From: Semisulcospira habei
Lineage: Eukaryota; Mollusca; Gastropoda; Semisulcospiridae
Direction: 5' to 3'
Length of the DNA stretch: 64,000 bases
NCBI GenBank assembly: GCA_036245525.1
Contig: BTPG01000003.1
Span: 155,395,972-155,459,971, forward strand
The position numbers and the translations under genes were made by a program. The stretch's first letter is position 1; each line of letters opens with the position of its first letter. This document shows positions 62,668-64,000 of this stretch, in pieces. The notes below the pieces were generated by a model, which had not been told where the DNA came from, searched no databases, and saw only the letters and a program-made list of their open reading frames with translations.

Positions 62668-63951
62668 TTAATATATGTGTCCACTCAGTCTGCTTTCTGC
62701 AATATTGAGTTGTGCGTCATATATCAGGTACAAATATATGTTAATGGCTGCAGCAGTTTCAACCTTCTTTTGTATCTGAATTGTTATTCCATCACTACCA
62801 TTCTCAACAGTTCGACCTGACCCATGAAGATAATCGTCATCTGTACTACAAAGGTCTAGCCACAGTGCATATTTGTTTGTAAGGTATTGTCCGATCCTAA
62901 CATCATACAGATGTAGATCTTTGCACGCAATGTTTGCTGGTTTATCTCTAATCCTTCCACCCGCAAAATACTTTGTGGTTTCGTCATAGTGTTGATAAGG
63001 CAGCATTCCTGAAGCGTACACTTGATTAGGGCGGCCTTCGATTGTACAGGACAAATGTGTAATCTTAGGATTGTAGAATTTTTCTGAATCCCGTTTATAT
63101 GGATCTGCTGGTTCAACAAACAACATAAGAATACCTTTCAGTGACCTAGCTGGTGTGTTCAAGTTTATGTTCCACATTGGGTCACTCTTGCCTTTGGGTA
63201 TTAAACTATGTCTAATCACCCTGTCATAATAAATTGGAAGTCTTGACTGGTATTGATTTTGTATGAGTCTGGCTAGTTCAGTATGTGTGACAATTTCATA
63301 TTCCAAAGAAATGTTAGAGATCTTGTATGTTGCATCTGTGGCAGATGATTTTATAACTTTGGAGTAGTCATTGAAAGTTAGTTCAAAACTCAGACGGTCA
63401 TTCAGTGCCCCTTGATAATAAGGCAAATGTGCTGTGAGGATTTCAAACTCAAGTGGAATGTAAAATCGGGTTCCATATGTTTCTGCTATAATAACGTCAT
63501 TGGCTGCTGACGTTGATTTATCTCCAGCATTGATTCGAAGTTTACCAACATTATCAGACTGTATGCCTTGGTAAATACGATCCTCTCGTTCTTCTCTTGT
63601 GAGCCAAAGATCTTTGTAACAGTAGAACACATCTGAGTCATCAAGACTAAACACTTCCTGTCCTTCAAGTTTTACTTTAATAGTCCTAACAATTGCTCTG
63701 CCAAGATTGTCAACTAGTGTTCTGTTTACGTCTGCGTCTGATGTTAGTTCAATATTAAATGCTAGGCGTGCAGTGCCAGGAACAATAACGTCACTGGGAC
63801 CTAGGTTTGGAAACTTGACTGTAAGTGTTTGGTTCTGGTCTATGGTACTTGGATTGTTCGTGATGACTATCGATTGTCTAATGGCCTTAACACCCAGAGG
63901 CTCACGTAGTTTTCTGTATGGGTCTAACTTTGATCCGTAAGACTGTGTCAT
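62668..63951 (-). CDS. Putative major capsid protein (double jelly-roll type)
   Basis: 427 residues from ATG at 63951. Beta-rich throughout, with words such as FPNLGPSDVIVPGTARLAFN, VRTIKVKLEGQEVFSLDD, FYIPLEFEILTAHLPYY and LSFELTFNDYSKVI. Position next to the packaging ATPase (20-bp gap) and the all-beta profile fit a Polinton/adintovirus capsid. It is shorter than many Polinton capsids (often 500-700 aa), so it may belong to a distinct lineage. Assignment rests on context and fold-like composition, not on a catalytic motif. Confidence 0.72.
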   Translation of the reverse strand: MTQSYGSKLDPYRKLREPLGVKAIRQSIVITNNPSTIDQNQTLTVKFPNLGPSDVIVPGTARLAFNIELTSDADVNRTLVDNLGRAIVRTIKVKLEGQEVFSLDDSDVFYCYKDLWLTREEREDRIYQGIQSDNVGKLRINAGDKSTSAANDVIIAETYGTRFYIPLEFEILTAHLPYYQGALNDRLSFELTFNDYSKVIKSSATDATYKISNISLEYEIVTHTELARLIQNQYQSRLPIYYDRVIRHSLIPKGKSDPMWNINLNTPARSLKGILMLFVEPADPYKRDSEKFYNPKITHLSCTIEGRPNQVYASGMLPYQHYDETTKYFAGGRIRDKPANIACKDLHLYDVRIGQYLTNKYALWLDLCSTDDDYLHGSGRTVENGSDGITIQIQKKVETAAAINIYLYLIYDAQLNIAESRLSGHIY

Positions 63952-63958
63952 TTTTATT
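63947..63958 (-). promoter_or_regulatory. Start-site motif AATAAAAATGAC (capsid gene)
   Basis: Third copy of the 12-mer; upstream TTATTTTTTATTGTGCAT. Confidence 0.6.
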
Positions 63959-63992
63959 ATGCACAATAAAAAATAATAAATTAATAAAACAA

Positions 63993-64000
63993 TGGCAGCG
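63993..64000 (+). CDS. Possible start of a divergent plus-strand gene
   Basis: AATAAAACAATGGCAGCG at the window edge resembles the ATGGC starts of the plus-strand 142-aa and integrase genes. Only two to three codons are visible. Confidence 0.2.

Larger units (their letters stand above)
55329..64000. mobile_element. Polinton/adintovirus-like DNA element (both ends unseen)
   Basis: AT-rich block with a virus-like gene set: plus-strand small ORFs and DD35E integrase, convergent with minus-strand protein-primed PolB, small ORF, packaging ATPase and putative capsid gene. Known family logic: Polintons self-synthesise with PolB, integrate with a retroviral-type integrase and may form virions. The left terminal repeat is not identified and the right end lies outside the window. 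Three genes carry single lesions. Confidence 0.9.

Overview
The window is nuclear DNA from an animal, most likely a marine invertebrate (inference; a mollusc-like genome would fit). The reasons are a multi-exon gene with GT-AG introns, a polyadenylation signal, dense short hairpin repeats, and several retrotransposon classes plus a Polinton-like element typical of invertebrate genomes. Nothing is prokaryotic. GC-rich transposon bodies stand out against AT-rich introns.

Host genes. The last coding exon of an unrecognised plus-strand gene ends at 348, with an AATAAA signal at 627. One minus-strand gene then spans about 4,550 to 53,169. I could place 18 exons whose phases all agree (2,712 bp, 903 codons plus stop; the first exon is missing). 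It encodes an RCC1-type beta-propeller, then a helical region, then a C-terminal cysteine/histidine RING-like end. I do not recognise the protein by name.

Mobile elements in its introns. Four DIRS-type tyrosine-recombinase retrotransposons lie at about 7.3-13.8, 15.3-21.7, 30.1-41.6 and 46.5-50.3 kb. Each has inverted terminal repeats of about 170-185 bp and an internal complementary region beside the left repeat. Elements 1 and 2 keep recognisable gag, reverse transcriptase/RNase H and tyrosine recombinase, all broken. Element 3 is decayed and holds a 5'-truncated I/Nimb-like LINE (14-bp target duplication), which itself carries a 1.7-kb insertion, plus a 5S rRNA-derived piece and a tRNA-derived SINE. 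Element 4 is decayed, and its interior points the opposite way from its terminal structures. A tiny dimer made only of DIRS ends lies at about 1.04-1.27 kb. An RTE-like LINE with a clear 11-bp target duplication is at 43.8-45.9 kb.

Short repeats. Introns are littered with palindromic, hairpin-forming repeats in at least four families. The largest (14 copies, about 200 bp, TTAA at the edges) looks like a TTAA-targeting MITE. A 43-bp minisatellite at 3.57-4.3 kb appears to have grown from one arm of another hairpin family.

Right end. From about 55.3 kb to the window edge lies a Polinton/adintovirus-like element. The plus strand has four small, mostly membrane-associated ORFs and a DD35E integrase. 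The minus strand has a protein-primed DNA polymerase B, a small unknown ORF, an A32/FtsK-like packaging ATPase and a putative double-jelly-roll major capsid protein. Polymerase, integrase and ATPase each carry one small lesion, so this copy is recently dead or affected by assembly errors. Three minus-strand genes share a start-site motif (AATAAAAATGAC).
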